Part shown: piece by piece, positions 1 through 11,189 of the stretch | How positions within the stretch are numbered: the stretch's first letter is position 1 | Layout: each line of letters opens with the position of its first letter | DNA from: Pseudocercospora fijiensis CIRAD86 | Taxonomy: Eukaryota > Ascomycota > Dothideomycetes > Mycosphaerellales > Mycosphaerellaceae | Direction of reading: 5' to 3' | Length of the DNA stretch: 64,000 nt | NCBI RefSeq assembly: GCF_000340215.1 | Contig: NW_006921536.1 | Span: 1,947,582-2,011,581 of the forward strand | Made by a program: the position numbers and the translations under genes | The notes under the pieces: model-generated | The model's database searches: none | The model's input: only the letters and a program-made list of their open reading frames with translations | What the model was told of the DNA's origin: nothing

Positions 1-1820
1 CGCGCTTCAATGCCTCCAAAGGGGCTGAAGGTGCTGAGTCGGCAGAAGAGGGCGAGGAGGCGAGTTTATGCCGATTGCTGTTCGGCTAGCTGCGGATGCG
101 AGGCGATGGCGATGGCGATGAGATGACGGTGATGCTGGAGTCGCGTCCGGCGTTGCTGTCACTTTCAGAAGAGTTCCCAAATAGAAAGTGCCGCGGGCGG
201 ATCTGATGATGACGGCAGCCGCAAGGATTGCACGGCACGCTTGTGCTCTAACAACTCAAGGGAGTGACTGGGAAGAGAAAGAAGAGGCTGTTGGCAGACG
301 CGTCGCAAAGAAGGGAGTCTCACGAGGCAAGTGTTCGCAAAGAACAATATCGAGGAGTTGGGAGGAGGTCGGTCCATTGGCGCTTTGCACGGAAATGAAA
401 AACATTAGCTGCCGCTCATCGTGTCTCCCCAGTTTGGGCTTTGCGTCACCTGCCGAGCAAATCATCGTGCAGAGAAAGACCTCACAAGCAATGTCCATCA
501 CTTTTCCGCCCATTCACCATTGCTGGCGATCGTTAGAACTAAAGCCCAGGAAACTTCTCCTCTGGAAGTGTTGGGTTTGAGCATGCATTGAATCTGACTA
601 CCGCCACCTTTGGATCATGGGCTATGAAGCACTGTAGCTCCCGGAAAGCATCATTCATCATACGGAGGGTGACGTGCATACAGAAAGCCGGTCCGGAACC
701 ACTTTGCAATCTATGCTATGCTTTTCTCCATAACAAAGATATGCACCAACTTTGCTAGGCAAAGGAAAGTTGAAGGATTCTTCCGTAGAGCGGCGTTCTG
801 TGTGCAGCTGACACTCTGATCGTCCGACGCATTCCGCTCGCGTTCCCGGCTCAATTATTCATAGCCTGGCCTGGATAATGCATCATGAGGTGGGAGTCAA
901 TCATGCCTTGGAGCTCGCGGTCATTGCACACACCGGAGCCGTTGACTTCAGATGTTGTTGGTCGGCTACCCGGCCAGATGAAGGGGTTTATCGTGAAGTT
1001 CTTGGCTCCGGAAGAGGTGAGAGGCCAGGCTCCAGCGGTGTAATGGCCGCGTCGATGAACAGGCAAGGCAGGCTGCAGCCTCGGCCTGGCAATGGGGTTG
1101 TCGAGATGTAGATGTCGTTCCTGCGAAGTCAACTAGATATATATGCTAGGTCGGGGACTCGGACACTCTGTATTCTAGTCGTGTATCAAGCTGAGAGCCT
1201 ATCACTATCGTATCGTATCACGGCGGACGCGGAAGCTGGCAGCATGCTGTTTGAATGATGGCATCATCAAGGTGGCAGATGCCTCGTGCTCGAGAACGGA
1301 GTCGAAAGCAGTTCAGCTGGACTGTCTTATCTGCGGCTGCTGCAGGTGCTGTCCCTCTGCTCTCCGCTATCAAACTGTCCCGTCGTTGGTCGTTCTGAAA
1401 GCGTGGGCACATCATAATCTACCGGGCATGCGTCATCCGCAGCTCCAGCAGCTGCTTCACCTCGCCTGCCAGCCATCGCGAGCCTCCCGCACTCCACATA
1501 CACCTTCTCCAACCCCTTCTCCACCATATATCCCGCAGTATCACGTCCACGCACAATTACATCGTTGAAACGAAAGAGCTGCATCGGCCGACTGGACACC
1601 CCGACTCTCGGCCTTCCTCCAGCCAACCAGCGACAGTCTGCTGCCACCGACCGCAGTGTGTCCACTGCTGCCTCACGCACAGCACCTCCAGCGAGCACCC
1701 CTCCCAGTGGAGCATACATATCCCATACTTCCTACTCCAGGCGCAGCACTCGCCTGAGACCAATGCCTGCGGCCTAAACAGGCCTCCAAAGGCATCTGGA
1801 CTCTCCCTCCAGCACCCAGC
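1..1820. other. Left-edge region without a supported gene
   Basis: Several open frames of 60-130 codons occur on both strands, but none has recognisable domains, fungal splice structure or a convincing start, and they overlap each other antisense. The last ~300 bp before 1821 are CT-rich with no in-frame ATG and probably hold the promoter, 5' UTR or a first exon of the WD40 gene that follows. Confidence 0.5.
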
Positions 1821-4369
1821 GTGCCAGCCATCGCGCTGGAGAACGAGGAAAGAACAGACAACACCTCCCCACTCACCACCGACGGCCCATCCACACTCTC
1901 AACCTCTGTTCCTGTCCAGGAACCCTCTCGAGCACCTGAATCTACAGCACCACAACCCTCTCAGCATACCTTATCTGACGCCGAAGATCAAGCGGACCAC
2001 GACGGCGAGCCCCCTGAACCCACCGGTCTTGATCCATCCGAGAGGCTGTTGAAGCGGAGACGCACATCTTCGCTCGATACCTCCAGCTACCACGCTGCGA
2101 GACCAGCTTCATCACGGGCCTCCGCTTCCGGTAAGCACGCCAGGAAGCGCGCTCGTCTGCCCGACGACGGGCCTGAGTCCCAAAACGAGAAGACTATGCG
2201 GCTGGACTCGACCGATATCTCACAAAGACAACAGCGGCCTTCGACGAACGGTTCCTCGCAGAACGGGTCTTCCCCGCACGCAAATGGCTCCGCCAAGAGC
2301 GAGACCAATGGCTTCCATACAAATGGACATGCGGACGGCGCGGCAATAGTACGCAATAAGGAGCCTTTCTTTGGGCATGACAGAGAACAGGTCACAAGAA
2401 TTCTACTTCAGACCTTGACCGATTTGGGATATCAGGCCTCGGCCGAGCACCTCTCGCGAGAGAGCGGCTACGAGTTGGAAATCCCGAGCGTAGCTGCATT
2501 CAGAAACGCCGTACTCAGTGGCGACTGGGAAGACGCAGAGTCTCTGCTCTTTGCGTCAGAAGTTGCCGAATTGGACGGAGGCGTTCCTCTGGGCAATGGA
2601 CATTCTGGTAGTCCGACATGGCGGAAAGCTGGACGGCTGTCATCTGGCAATCAGAATGGCTTTTCTCAAAGAGGTCTTCCCTTGACTGAAGATGCATCTG
2701 TTTTGTGGCTGAAGTTCTTGCTACGCCAACAGAAATATCTGGAGCTGCTGGAACGCCGGGATACGAATGCTGCTTTGAGCGTATTGCGGACCGAGCTGAC
2801 ACCACTGAAGACAGACACGAACCGTCTGCACTTCTTGTCAAGGTATGTAGCACTAGTATCTTGTCCCATGTAATGTGAAACTAAACGGAGAATCTAGTTT
2901 GGTCATGTGCCACTCAGCGGCAGATCTCCGCAGTACAGCAGAATGGGATGGTTCCGAAGGAGAGAGTCGAAGCAACCTCCTTTCGGACGTATCGAGATTC
3001 ATTTCACCCTCGGTGATGATACCGGAACATCGACTTGCACAGCTGCTCAACGCCGTCCAAGAAACACAAATTCTCGAGTGCCGATATCACAACACGACCG
3101 CCCAACCAAGCTTGTACACTGACCACGAATGCTCGGCAGATGACTTTCCACTGCAGCAACAAATCGAGCTCAGGAATCACTCGGACGAAGTTTGGTTTTT
3201 GGAGTTCAGCCATGACGGAACAATGCTTGCGACTGCTGGCAAAGATGGGTTAGTCGTTGTCTACGATACAGTAAAATGGCGACCTCTACACGAGTTCCGC
3301 GAACATGAGCGCAGTCCACTCAGCGGCGCAGCAAATAACGCTGGGACAGCTGACAACAATAGAGGCATCTGCTACGTCGCCTTCTCGCCGGACGACCAAC
3401 ACCTGATATCCTGCAGCCAAAACAACGAATTCGTGGTCGTCAATGTCCATACGGGCCAGCGAGTCTGCCATGCTGACCATTTCGATTACCCAGTGACCAC
3501 TGCTGCCTGGCTTCCGGATTCGCAGACTTTCGTTGTAGGAACGCAAGGCTCACGAAGACCGCTAGGGCTATACTCTTTACAGCAAGCATCTGGGCCCAGT
3601 AGTAATGGCGGCGTCTTGCGAAATCCTGAGATTCATTCTTGGCGAGATCCTCCTTGGGAAATTTCACAAAAAGACAACATTACTAGCTTCCGTATCACGG
3701 ACTGCGCAGTGACAACCGATGGTAAGAGGATGGTGGCCACTACGATCGACAACCGGATAATGCTCTATTCTCTCGATCCAGACGTGCGATACTGCAAAGT
3801 CGGAGAATGGCAGATGGAGGACCGGCTCACCTCGATCAATTTCTCGGACGATGGCGAACTCATGTTGGTCAATATGAATGAGGGCAGAGTTCTTGCGCTT
3901 GATTCCGAAACTGGAGAGATCGTGCAGAGATACGACGGTGCTCGGCAAAGAGACTTTGTCATTCGGAGTGCATTTGGCGGCGCTGGTCAAGGCTTCGTGA
4001 TCAGCGGCAGCGAAGGTATGAACGATATTTGCAAACGCGAAGTGACCACGCAGGCTGATCGACTTCTTTTAGACTCCAGAGTGTACATCTGGCGCCGACA
4101 GACAGGTGCTAATGTCGCCGCTCTCGACGCGCATCATCCTGGCACTGTCAACGCAGTGGCATGGCATCCGAAGAATCCAGGTATTTTCGCCAGCGCTGGC
4201 GACGATCGAAAGGTTCGAATGTAAGTGCTTCATCGCTGCTCATCTGCCACTATCTTGATGCTGACGTGATGACAGCTGGACATCTGCGACGGCGCGGCGA
4301 TCAGCGGAGTTTGGATCATCATCAACTGGCGCATTGAGACCATACAGCGGGCCTGGACAATATCTGTGA
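1821..4369 (+). CDS. GID7: LisH-CTLH-WD40 protein, GID7/WDR26 type
   Basis: Likely homologue of yeast Gid7 and animal WDR26, a subunit of the GID/CTLH E3 ubiquitin ligase that degrades selected metabolic enzymes. I read four exons: to 2842, 2898-4015, 4073-4220 and 4276-4369, with GT-AG introns of 55, 57 and 55 bp. The second intron is a multiple of three without stops; splicing it restores the WD motif SEDSRVYIW. After a Ser/Pro/Arg-rich, probably nuclear N-terminus, a LisH motif lies near 2370-2470 (EQVTRILLQTLTDLGY), a CTLH region follows (FRNAVLSGDWEDAESLL), then WD repeats to the end (DEVWFLEFSHDGTMLATAGKD; GTVNAVAWHP). The start is unresolved: 1821 is GTG, the frame is open back to 1758 without ATG, and the first in-frame ATG is 2196 (668 aa). 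The 1821-2195 stretch looks coding, so an unseen 5' exon is likely. Confidence 0.85.
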
Positions 4370-5053
4370 TTTGGCGTAATGGCAGCATGAGCTGGGAGCA
4401 TGTATCACGCGAGACGCACGCGTTGACTGTTGCATTTTGGATTCTGAAATAGCGCCTAAGTATTACTCGCACATCCTCCGCCGATATGGCTTCTGCGGAG
4501 TGACGCCTGGGAATATCATCACTTTTGATCAAGCCGCGTCACCCACACTTGAAGTATACTTTTTTACGACGAAGGCAGATTGACAATTCTACTCGTGTTT
4601 GCACAGATGGCATCTCGACCGGCTAAACGGCTCACCGTCACCATACCTCTCCAGCACGTGTTATTCATAAACAGCTCCGAAGGATTGCGACGAAACTTTT
4701 GCTGCAGCACCTCTGCCAAGGACATTGTTCTCAACATGCCCGACAACAGCATCACCGACCACAGCAAAGTTTACGGCAGCAATGGCCATCACCATCAAAC
4801 ACAAGAGCGCAGGTATGCGGCATAGGAATGAATGAGGTTGAAAAGACAACTCAAGCCTGGAGGTCTAATTTGATGCTATGCTGAACGACTCCAGAGGTTC
4901 CGCGCCTGCAACAGTCTAGAGCCTCCAAGTGCTCGGATGATTCGTTCCCAAACATTCAATGTCTCGACAACTCCATTTGATACCACCGGTCGGCATAGAT
5001 ATCAGCACCAGCATCATGTTGTATCTCTCCAAGTAACGGTTTGCGACCACAGC
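4370..5053. other. Intergenic region between GID7 and the F-box gene
   Basis: The two genes converge here (plus-strand stop at 4369, minus-strand stop at 5054). Only short overlapping open frames are seen. I see no RNA gene or repeat. Confidence 0.5.
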
Positions 5054-6150
5054 TTAGAACCAAATTCCTGCTTTCAATTGCGCCACCACATCCTCCTCTG
5101 AGCCGCGATCTCTCACGTCCTTCTTGACACTCTCGGAGGGCTGGATACAGCCCCAGAAGCTGATGGACGGCGCAGCGTCCATAACCGCGCCGACGCCATA
5201 TTCCTGCTCTTTCTCGGCAATCACCTCTTGCAGAGATCGAGAGCCCAAGCGGACTATGCTCGTCACAGGCATGTAGGGCCGGAGATTGAGTGAGAGGTAG
5301 TCAAGGCTCTTGACGTTGCCATCGTACAGGTAGGTCCACGCGGCGCGGATGAACATGTCTTCTTCCCGACTGTTGAGCGCCTCCCGAAGGACTGAACCTA
5401 GTGTCATTGGCTCTGCCGATGTGATGCGGTGCCTGAATTCAAGGATCAAAGACCCGACTCGAATGTTTGCGTAGACTTTGATTAGTCCGTAGCGTGGTGG
5501 GCTGCAAAGATGCATACCCTGCCATGATGCTTTCGGATCGGATCTGAGTTCCAGAAGCGCAGATTTCAGACTCGGGGCTAGTTTGAAGACGTCGCCGCCG
5601 TAGTTGCTCTTGACAGCGGATGCGTGTTCTGCTTCGGTCATTGGAGGGAGCCAACGGCGAAAGATCATGTCGTTTGGTGTGATCAAGGTGTAAGTAAAAT
5701 CGGTCGTGGCGAGAGTGATAAGAGGAAGTGCTTCTTGGTTCAGTCGGTGGAAGAATATGCTGAAATGGATGTCAACGGCTCCGTGTCAACTGTCTGTCTG
5801 TCATAGCAGATTCAGACTCACCCTTCTCCCATGTTTCCAGGAAATTCCTGTACAATCCACTGCTCCACCACAGCCGACTCGTCCTTCCCGACCATCTTGT
5901 TCTGCAGCTCGGACGATTGGGCGACAATATCGCGGAATTGGTGGCAAACACGCTGGGCGGTCAGGATAGACTGCGGCGGCAAGTACTCGAAGATCCGCTG
6001 GAGCAATTCTGCCGTGTAGAGCACAGCATCGCGAGCGGCGTCGGTAGTCATGCGGCGAGTAATGCGTTGAGAAACTGAAGATTTGGGTTTGCGGTTATGG
6101 GATGGCAGCAATACACTGCTGTCGCGGACTCGACGCTTGTTCTTCGCCAT
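5054..6150 (-). CDS. F-box protein
   Basis: Predicted substrate-recognition subunit of an SCF ubiquitin ligase; the substrate is unknown. Two exons on the minus strand, 6150-5822 and 5759-5054, are joined by a 62-bp intron (donor GTGAGT, acceptor TTTCAG), giving 344 aa. The splice joins GNMGEG to IFFHRLNQEALPLITL in frame, although neither exon alone shows this. The F-box is near residues 43-80 (ELLQRIFEYLPPQSILTAQR, then VCHQFRDIV), preceded by a basic N-terminus (MAKNKRRVR) that may be nuclear. The remaining ~260 residues have no motif I recognise, but their layout (F-box, then a compact C-terminal region of this length) is common in expanded F-box families of Dothideomycetes. A second, broken F-box-like locus lies ~0.4 kb upstream. 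Confidence 0.8.
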
Positions 6151-6541
6151 AATGGGTGAGTGATCGTGGTGAGACTCGACTTTAATCGTTGATATACTTG
6201 GGGCGATCTTGTTCGGGTGGGTTTGCCACTTGGTAAGTGTTGTTTTCCGAGTTGAGTTGTGTGTGGCGAAGCAGAAGTCTTATTTATATAGGGGAGAAGT
6301 TCGAGGTGAAGTGCTTGGGTTGCCCTGTGACACCGCACAGACCACACTCATCCCAGCAATAAATCGCTCTCACGCTTCCTAATTGACACCAAATACCATA
6401 GCTGTCACTCTGATGGTCATAAGGCTCCCGCGTGAGCCCGCTATAGCATGTGCAGATACTTCCAGGTTTTCAGACTCGGAGAGCACGATGAAAAGCTATC
6501 TCAGAAAGCCGACAGTTCTTTCATTTCACCAGAGACACGAT
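6151..6541. other. Upstream region of the F-box gene
   Basis: No gene seen. It should contain the promoter and 5' UTR of the minus-strand F-box gene starting at 6150 and the 3' flank of the F-box-like relic. Confidence 0.4.
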
Positions 6542-7032
6542 TCAATCGTCTTCGTCCGGCAGATATCTCCTCAATCTCGTCACGCGATCTAGCAGACAGA
6601 TCAAAGGCGGACTCTCCATAACAGCGTCCTTGGCCTTGCCATACTTCCGCGCTTCTGACGCCATCACGTCCACAAGCGACACATCCCGATCTGGGTAAAC
6701 CTTGTATCGGCGAAACAGACATGCGAGCAGCCACAGATTCCTTGAAATACCAGAACCTGGCGAGGCGGAAGCTGCGTGATGATCCGTTCGAGGAGCTCAG
6801 TAACGCCAAAAAAACGAGCGGTAGCGGGACTAGGAAAGGTGTCGCTCTGGCTTGTCGCAGTGGTGTGGTTAGCAGTGACAGGCTGGAACGTGTTGTTAAC
6901 AATCTCCGACCTAGGGGCAGCACCCACTGCGGTCATACTACGAGTTAGGTGCCTCCATATATTCCTGCCTTGGCATGGAAGGATAGAAGAGGCGTCGCCA
7001 CCACCGTCGGCTGGTCGCTTCCGCTTCCCCAT
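6542..7032 (-). pseudogene. F-box-like gene, frame broken inside the F-box
   Basis: From ATG 7032 a minus-strand frame runs to a stop at 6664 (122 aa): a basic N-terminus (MGKRKRPADGGG), a low-complexity linker, then the first half of an F-box (VTELLERIITQLPPRQVLVF). The second half, where VCRLWRDVI would be expected, is garbled and the frame ends at CRLWT. In another minus-strand frame a clean-looking tail overlaps it and continues to TGA at 6544-6542 (VDVMASEARKYGKAK; LLDRVTRLRRYLPDEDD). One small insertion or deletion would join the two. A 50-bp intron (GTATTT...ACAAG) could also join them, but would remove half of the F-box and lacks a clear branch site. I favour a decayed paralogue of the neighbouring F-box gene; a short functional gene cannot be excluded. 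Confidence 0.4.
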
Positions 7033-7407
7033 TGCTGTGGACTTTGATCTGGATATGATTGAGTCAAAGGGGTGTAGGAACGGTGTCGAGGCGTATAATA
7101 GAAAAATTCGGTCTCTCGAACGCCTGGGCCAAGAGATGGTGGAAGGTGTCTGCGGAAGAAAGACGTGACGTCTGTGTGGGTGGGAAGGGGCCGAGGGGTG
7201 ACAGGCATTGGACATTATGCCATGCTATACTACAAGCAAGACCAGGATCAGCACAAATGTACAGCTAGAACGCGAGATTCTGATTCCACTCTCGTCTCTC
7301 GTGACTCTCCTTCGCTTTCGCGGTCGAAATATGGTCTCTTACATCATCATTACCCTCATACATGTTGTTTTGTCCTTCTCTGCAATATGCTATTGATGTA
7401 GCATTTC
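7033..7407. other. Intergenic region
   Basis: Upstream of the F-box-like relic and downstream of the SDR stop. The overlapping plus- and minus-strand open frames look like chance frames. Confidence 0.4.
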
Positions 7408-8364
7408 TCACTGTCCTTTCACAGCCCCAGCAATCTCTTCCTCAGTCCACTCCCACAACTGTTCAGCTAACTTTTCATCGTTCGCCGGCCGCGTGGTCGT
7501 CTTCGTCAACTGGCAGAAAGGTGCATAAAATGCACCGTTCTTCAATTGGTCTTTCGGACATGTTGCAGCCCAGACCTGGTTCCAATGGCCTTGCTCAAGA
7601 GGGACTCGCCATCCCCTCAACCTACTGATGAGGCTGACAGGGACGCGGGTCCACCCTGGAAGATCTTCCCAGAGATTGGTGCCATAGATGACGCCAGGAT
7701 GGACTGCAACTGAGGTGATGCTCGGATGGTGCTTCGCAAGCTCTTTGGCGTACACGAGTTGTGCGAGTTTGCTCTGGCCATAGCGAGCCCATCGATGACC
7801 TAACATGTTGAAGGGGCCCAGGCCTTCCTGATCGGTCTTCAGAGTTGACAGCTTTATGCCTTCCGACGGTGCTGTGGTGTACGCGATCGATGAAAGCTGT
7901 ATGATCCGAACATCTGCGTCCGGCTCTGCTGCTGTGGATTCGAGAATGGGCATGAGAAGCTTCATCAGGAGGGCGTGACCGAGGAAGTTCGTAGCGAATT
8001 GAATCTCATATCCATCTTTGGACAGACCTGGAGGCCTAGCCATGATTCCTGCATTGAGCATGAGGATATCTAGTTTGTCGAATTGTGACTTGAAGGCCTT
8101 AGCGACTTCTCGCACCGAGTCGAATGAGGAAATCTCACATTTGATAAACGTGAGCTGGACTGATGGATTGTCCTTTGAAACCTTTTCGATCAAAGCATCT
8201 GCGGCCTGTTGATTTCGTCCCGTGAATACAATGTGATCAGGAGAGTGTTTGGCGAATTCTACTATCGCGTTCGATCCGAGACCAGAAGTCCCGCCCGTTA
8301 TCAAGATGATTTTGCCTGCTAGAGAAGGGATGTCTGTATCCGGATTCCAGGTGGTCGAAGGCAT
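7408..8364 (-). CDS. Short-chain dehydrogenase/reductase
   Basis: NAD(P)-dependent oxidoreductase of the classical SDR fold, 318 aa from ATG 8364, intronless. The cofactor motif TGGTSGLG is at residues 23-30, preceded by the first beta strand (GKIILI). The NAG motif is present (LMLNAGIMARPPG), the catalytic Ser lies in QLSSIAY, and the active-site YxxxK is Tyr195/Lys199 (YGQSK). A PG motif after the active site (VHPGVIYG) is also typical. The length and the spacing LNAGIMARPP...GYEIQFATNFLGHALL resemble the retinol dehydrogenase/WW-oxidoreductase-like SDRs common in ascomycetes; the substrate cannot be read from sequence. The frame extends upstream to 8466 but without a better ATG, and MPSTTWNPDTDIPSL is a normal fungal SDR start. 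The Copia transposon begins ~500 bp upstream, so the promoter may be short. Confidence 0.9.
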   Translation of the reverse strand: MPSTTWNPDTDIPSLAGKIILITGGTSGLGSNAIVEFAKHSPDHIVFTGRNQQAADALIEKVSKDNPSVQLTFIKCEISSFDSVREVAKAFKSQFDKLDILMLNAGIMARPPGLSKDGYEIQFATNFLGHALLMKLLMPILESTAAEPDADVRIIQLSSIAYTTAPSEGIKLSTLKTDQEGLGPFNMLGHRWARYGQSKLAQLVYAKELAKHHPSITSVAVHPGVIYGTNLWEDLPGWTRVPVSLISRLRGWRVPLEQGHWNQVWAATCPKDQLKNGAFYAPFCQLTKTTTRPANDEKLAEQLWEWTEEEIAGAVKGQ

Positions 8365-8864
8365 GTTGCTGATGAAATACCTTGAGGATCCTTTCCAACA
8401 AGAATTGGGGGAACAGCGTGGATTTTTCAATTGTTGAACTTTTTCTCGCTTGGAACCCGAACACACATTCCTGGTCGCCCAATTTTATAGCCTTTGCGTT
8501 GGTCCACAGTTTGGGACTCTGGGTCCTAGCTACTACTATCCCTGAACACGTACGAACATCCAGCTGCCTTATCCTTATTAGTTACCTGCACAGATGCACT
8601 GGTGGTACTCGACACCGAAGGCTGACAGTCTCGAGACCATTTGCGCATATCCAGATGAGTCACGTGTGTCGGCAGTACGGATGCTGCTGCAAAGCTGGGA
8701 ATATGTACATAGAACGAAAGCCTGACATGATGTCTATCCACAAGAATCCGTTTCTGCCGTCCGCATTGTCGGCACGATATCCCTGTAATGAGGCTCGTTG
8801 CACTTTCCAAGCTCCACCGGCAGCCTCGGCCCGGCCCATCCAGGAGAGCGTTGTCTAATAAGTT
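8365..8864. other. SDR promoter region up to the transposon edge
   Basis: About 500 bp of normal-composition DNA between the SDR start and the transposon nest. A 158-codon plus-strand open frame here has no recognisable domain and runs antisense into the SDR, so I do not call it. Confidence 0.45.
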
Positions 8865-8869
8865 ATGGA
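8865..8869. repeat. Target-site duplication of the Copia element, left copy
   Basis: ATGGA, matching ATGGA at 43795-43799 directly outside the other LTR. Five bp is the usual size for Ty1/Copia integration. Confidence 0.8.
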
Positions 8870-9039
8870 TATCACGCACAGCGCAGTGGATTACTTACGT
8901 AATACTGCCTTGCTAGCGGTTCAATATAGCTTCGTTGATTGCCTATGTTCTGCTTATTCTATAGTCTAAAATATAGTATAGAAATCCTTCTCCTACTAAG
9001 ACGTTACGTACTGTTATATAACTAAGCTTACGCGTTATA
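8870..9039 (-). repeat. Copia 3' LTR
   Basis: 170 bp, same length and no indels against 43625-43794. It is the 3' LTR because the element reads on the minus strand. Differences from the other copy are almost all C/T or G/A. The inner end is RIP-mutated (ends TTATA where the other copy has TCACA) while its outer end retains forms such as CACGCACAG. Confidence 0.85.
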
Positions 9040-9050
9040 TACCCCCTTAG
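9040..9050 (-). other. Copia polypurine tract
   Basis: Read on the minus strand, CTAAGGGGGTA directly abuts the 3' LTR. A purine run at this place is where plus-strand DNA synthesis starts in LTR retrotransposons. Confidence 0.55.
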
Positions 9051-10992
9051 CTTGTACAAAAAGAAAGGGGCTTGCCTTCCGTTTTAGGCAAGGTAGTCAA
9101 TGCTTCTTTATATATAAACAAAAGAAAAATTAATCCTTTCGACTTCTTATATAGTACTTTATTAAAACAATAAAAAAATAGTTTAAATCTATACTATATA
9201 TAAGAGAGTCTTATTTTATACCCCGATTACCCTAGAAGGATATCGTTACATAATCCGGACTGTATATATACCTTTATATATAGTCTCTATTACTAGGAAC
9301 TATTGTCTTCCTACGTAGTCTAAGCACAGACCGATACTATTAAGCCTTATCTAAGTACTCGTATCGTATAGTAAAGTTAGTTTAATTGAATTGAACTGAG
9401 CCCTTTATATTATTACTATCGTTTATTAGATTAATCGTATAGGTAGCGTCTATTTAATTAGACGAAGGATTAAGTAAGGATATATATTAGTTAAATAGAT
9501 TTAACGAATTAGGATAGGTAACTTAAACTAAGGACGCTACTCTTAGCTAAGACTACTGCACTATTATTACTAGCACTAATACAATCGCCGTAGACTTATT
9601 ATTAGTTAGTAGAAGTAACGTTCGAAGTAATAATATAGGTAACGGCGATAGTAACGTAACCCGTAAGGTAAGGTTGCCTATACTAGTTGCTTAGTCTATA
9701 TTAGAAGGTAAGGTTAAAACCTCTGTTCTAATTAGTCGTCGTTATCGTATTAGACACTTTTGTTAGCGCTAATCGATAGAGGTGTATTTAATTAACTTAG
9801 TTATAGTTAGTAGAAAGGGCCCCCTATTAGTAGAGGGGCGCCTACTAGGTATTGTATAGAGTTGTCTTCGTATTGCTAAGGAAGAGATTGTTAAAGGAAG
9901 AATTGCCTCCTTATATATCCCCTAGTGCTGCCTTAGTTAGTCTTAGCTGTTTAATAAACCTCTTCTAGTTCTACGGGCTATAGAGCTTTATTAGTCTATC
10001 GGCTAGTATATCCTATATTGTAAGGTATTTACATTGAATCCTTCTAGCCTTATGTTCTTACCTTAGCTAGCACTAGTAAATGTCTATATAACGGAGCTTC
10101 GTATCTAGTTTGCTAGTATTAGCTTTGATAATGCGGATAGTCTGTATATTGTTATAGTACAGTATAGGAATGCTGTCTAAGGTAAGGCTAATATTGTTAA
10201 AGAAACGCTTCTACTAGATTAGTTCTAAGCCTGCATATAAGGCGGCTAGCAGTTCAGCCTTAGTCGTAGATTTAGTAACGGTTAATTGTCGTACTACCTT
10301 CCAATCGACTAGTCTATTAAACAGGCTAAATAACCATCCTTCTAACGACTGTCTAGTGCCTTTATAATCACTATATAATGTATTAGAAGCCCTGTAAAAC
10401 TTATAAAGCTATTGGCTTGAATAAGTAGTAATCGCTAGTCTATTAGCGTTGTATTCTACGTATAGGTGCTTTGTCTAAAGCAGGTATTTAATACACTAAT
10501 TAGCTGCTGCTATATCCTTAGGTCGTAGGTTCTAAAGAGCCTTAGATAGCAAGGACACTGCCTTAGCAATGTTAGGCCTAGTTTGAACTGCTACAAAGTT
10601 AAGTGATCCTATACGGCTTTAGTATACTAGCACTACTAATAAGTCTATATGTTAAGTCTCGGTAGTTTTCTCGTACGGCTCGTATCTAGTTAGCAATAGT
10701 ACCTCTGCTCGCCTACTAGCCTTAGGATTAATTCTATAACGCTAACCTATCTTCTCCGTATATGCCTTCTAAGACAGCTACAGTTGCCTAGTAGTACGGT
10801 TTCGCTTCACCTTAATGCTAAGAAACTATAACAGTTGTCTAAGGTTATTAAGCTCGTATTCCTTTATTAGCTTCTACTTAAGCTCTATTGCTTTCTACCG
10901 ATGTTAGCGGTAATACAATAGCACTATATCGTCTATATAGAAGAAGATAAATACCTGTTTATCTAGGTCGGTGTATAGGCAGTCTACATTAT
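9040..10992 (-). pseudogene. Copia pol relic: RT end, RNase H and 3' tail
   Basis: On the minus strand the RT catalytic motif YIDD is at 10939-10928, within FFYIDDIVLLYY. RNase H follows at about 10310-10215, with the typical Copia motif STTKAELLAALYAGLEL after VDWKVVRQLTVTK. From about 10150 to 9051 (~1.1 kb) I recognise no domain; this is long for a Copia 3' untranslated region. The segment is interrupted at 10992 by Gypsy insertion 1 and continues at 18168. It is stop-riddled and AT-rich. Confidence 0.75.
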
Positions 10993-11189
10993 TATAAGAA
11001 GGGTATATTAGCAGGTAGATAGGGTGGTAGTAGGTATAGGTAGTATTCGATAGAGATCTAAGAGGAGAGGGAGGAAGGCAGGCTAGTTAGCCTAACGCTA
11101 AGCGCTAAGCCCTGCCTAAGGCATCGAGACCCTAGCTTTACTCGAGCCTAGTTATATACTAATTACGTGTAACCTCTTTAGTCTTAATA
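10993..11189 (-). repeat. Gypsy 1 3' LTR
   Basis: 197 bp, matching 17966-18162. It is followed on the right (upstream in element sense) by a polypurine tract, seen on the plus strand as the pyrimidine run CGCTTCCCTTCT. Confidence 0.85.

Noticed and set aside
188..580. 130-codon plus-strand open frame
   Set aside because: Non-ATG start, no domain, composition like the antisense frames around it; a chance frame in GC-balanced DNA.
8382..8858. 158-codon plus-strand open frame before the transposon
   Set aside because: No domain and overlaps the SDR gene on the other strand.
8866..8870. Copia LTR starting at TG in TTATGGATATC
   Set aside because: The homology between the two LTRs is weak there and the bases ATGGA are better explained as target duplication, since the same 5-mer follows the other LTR directly.
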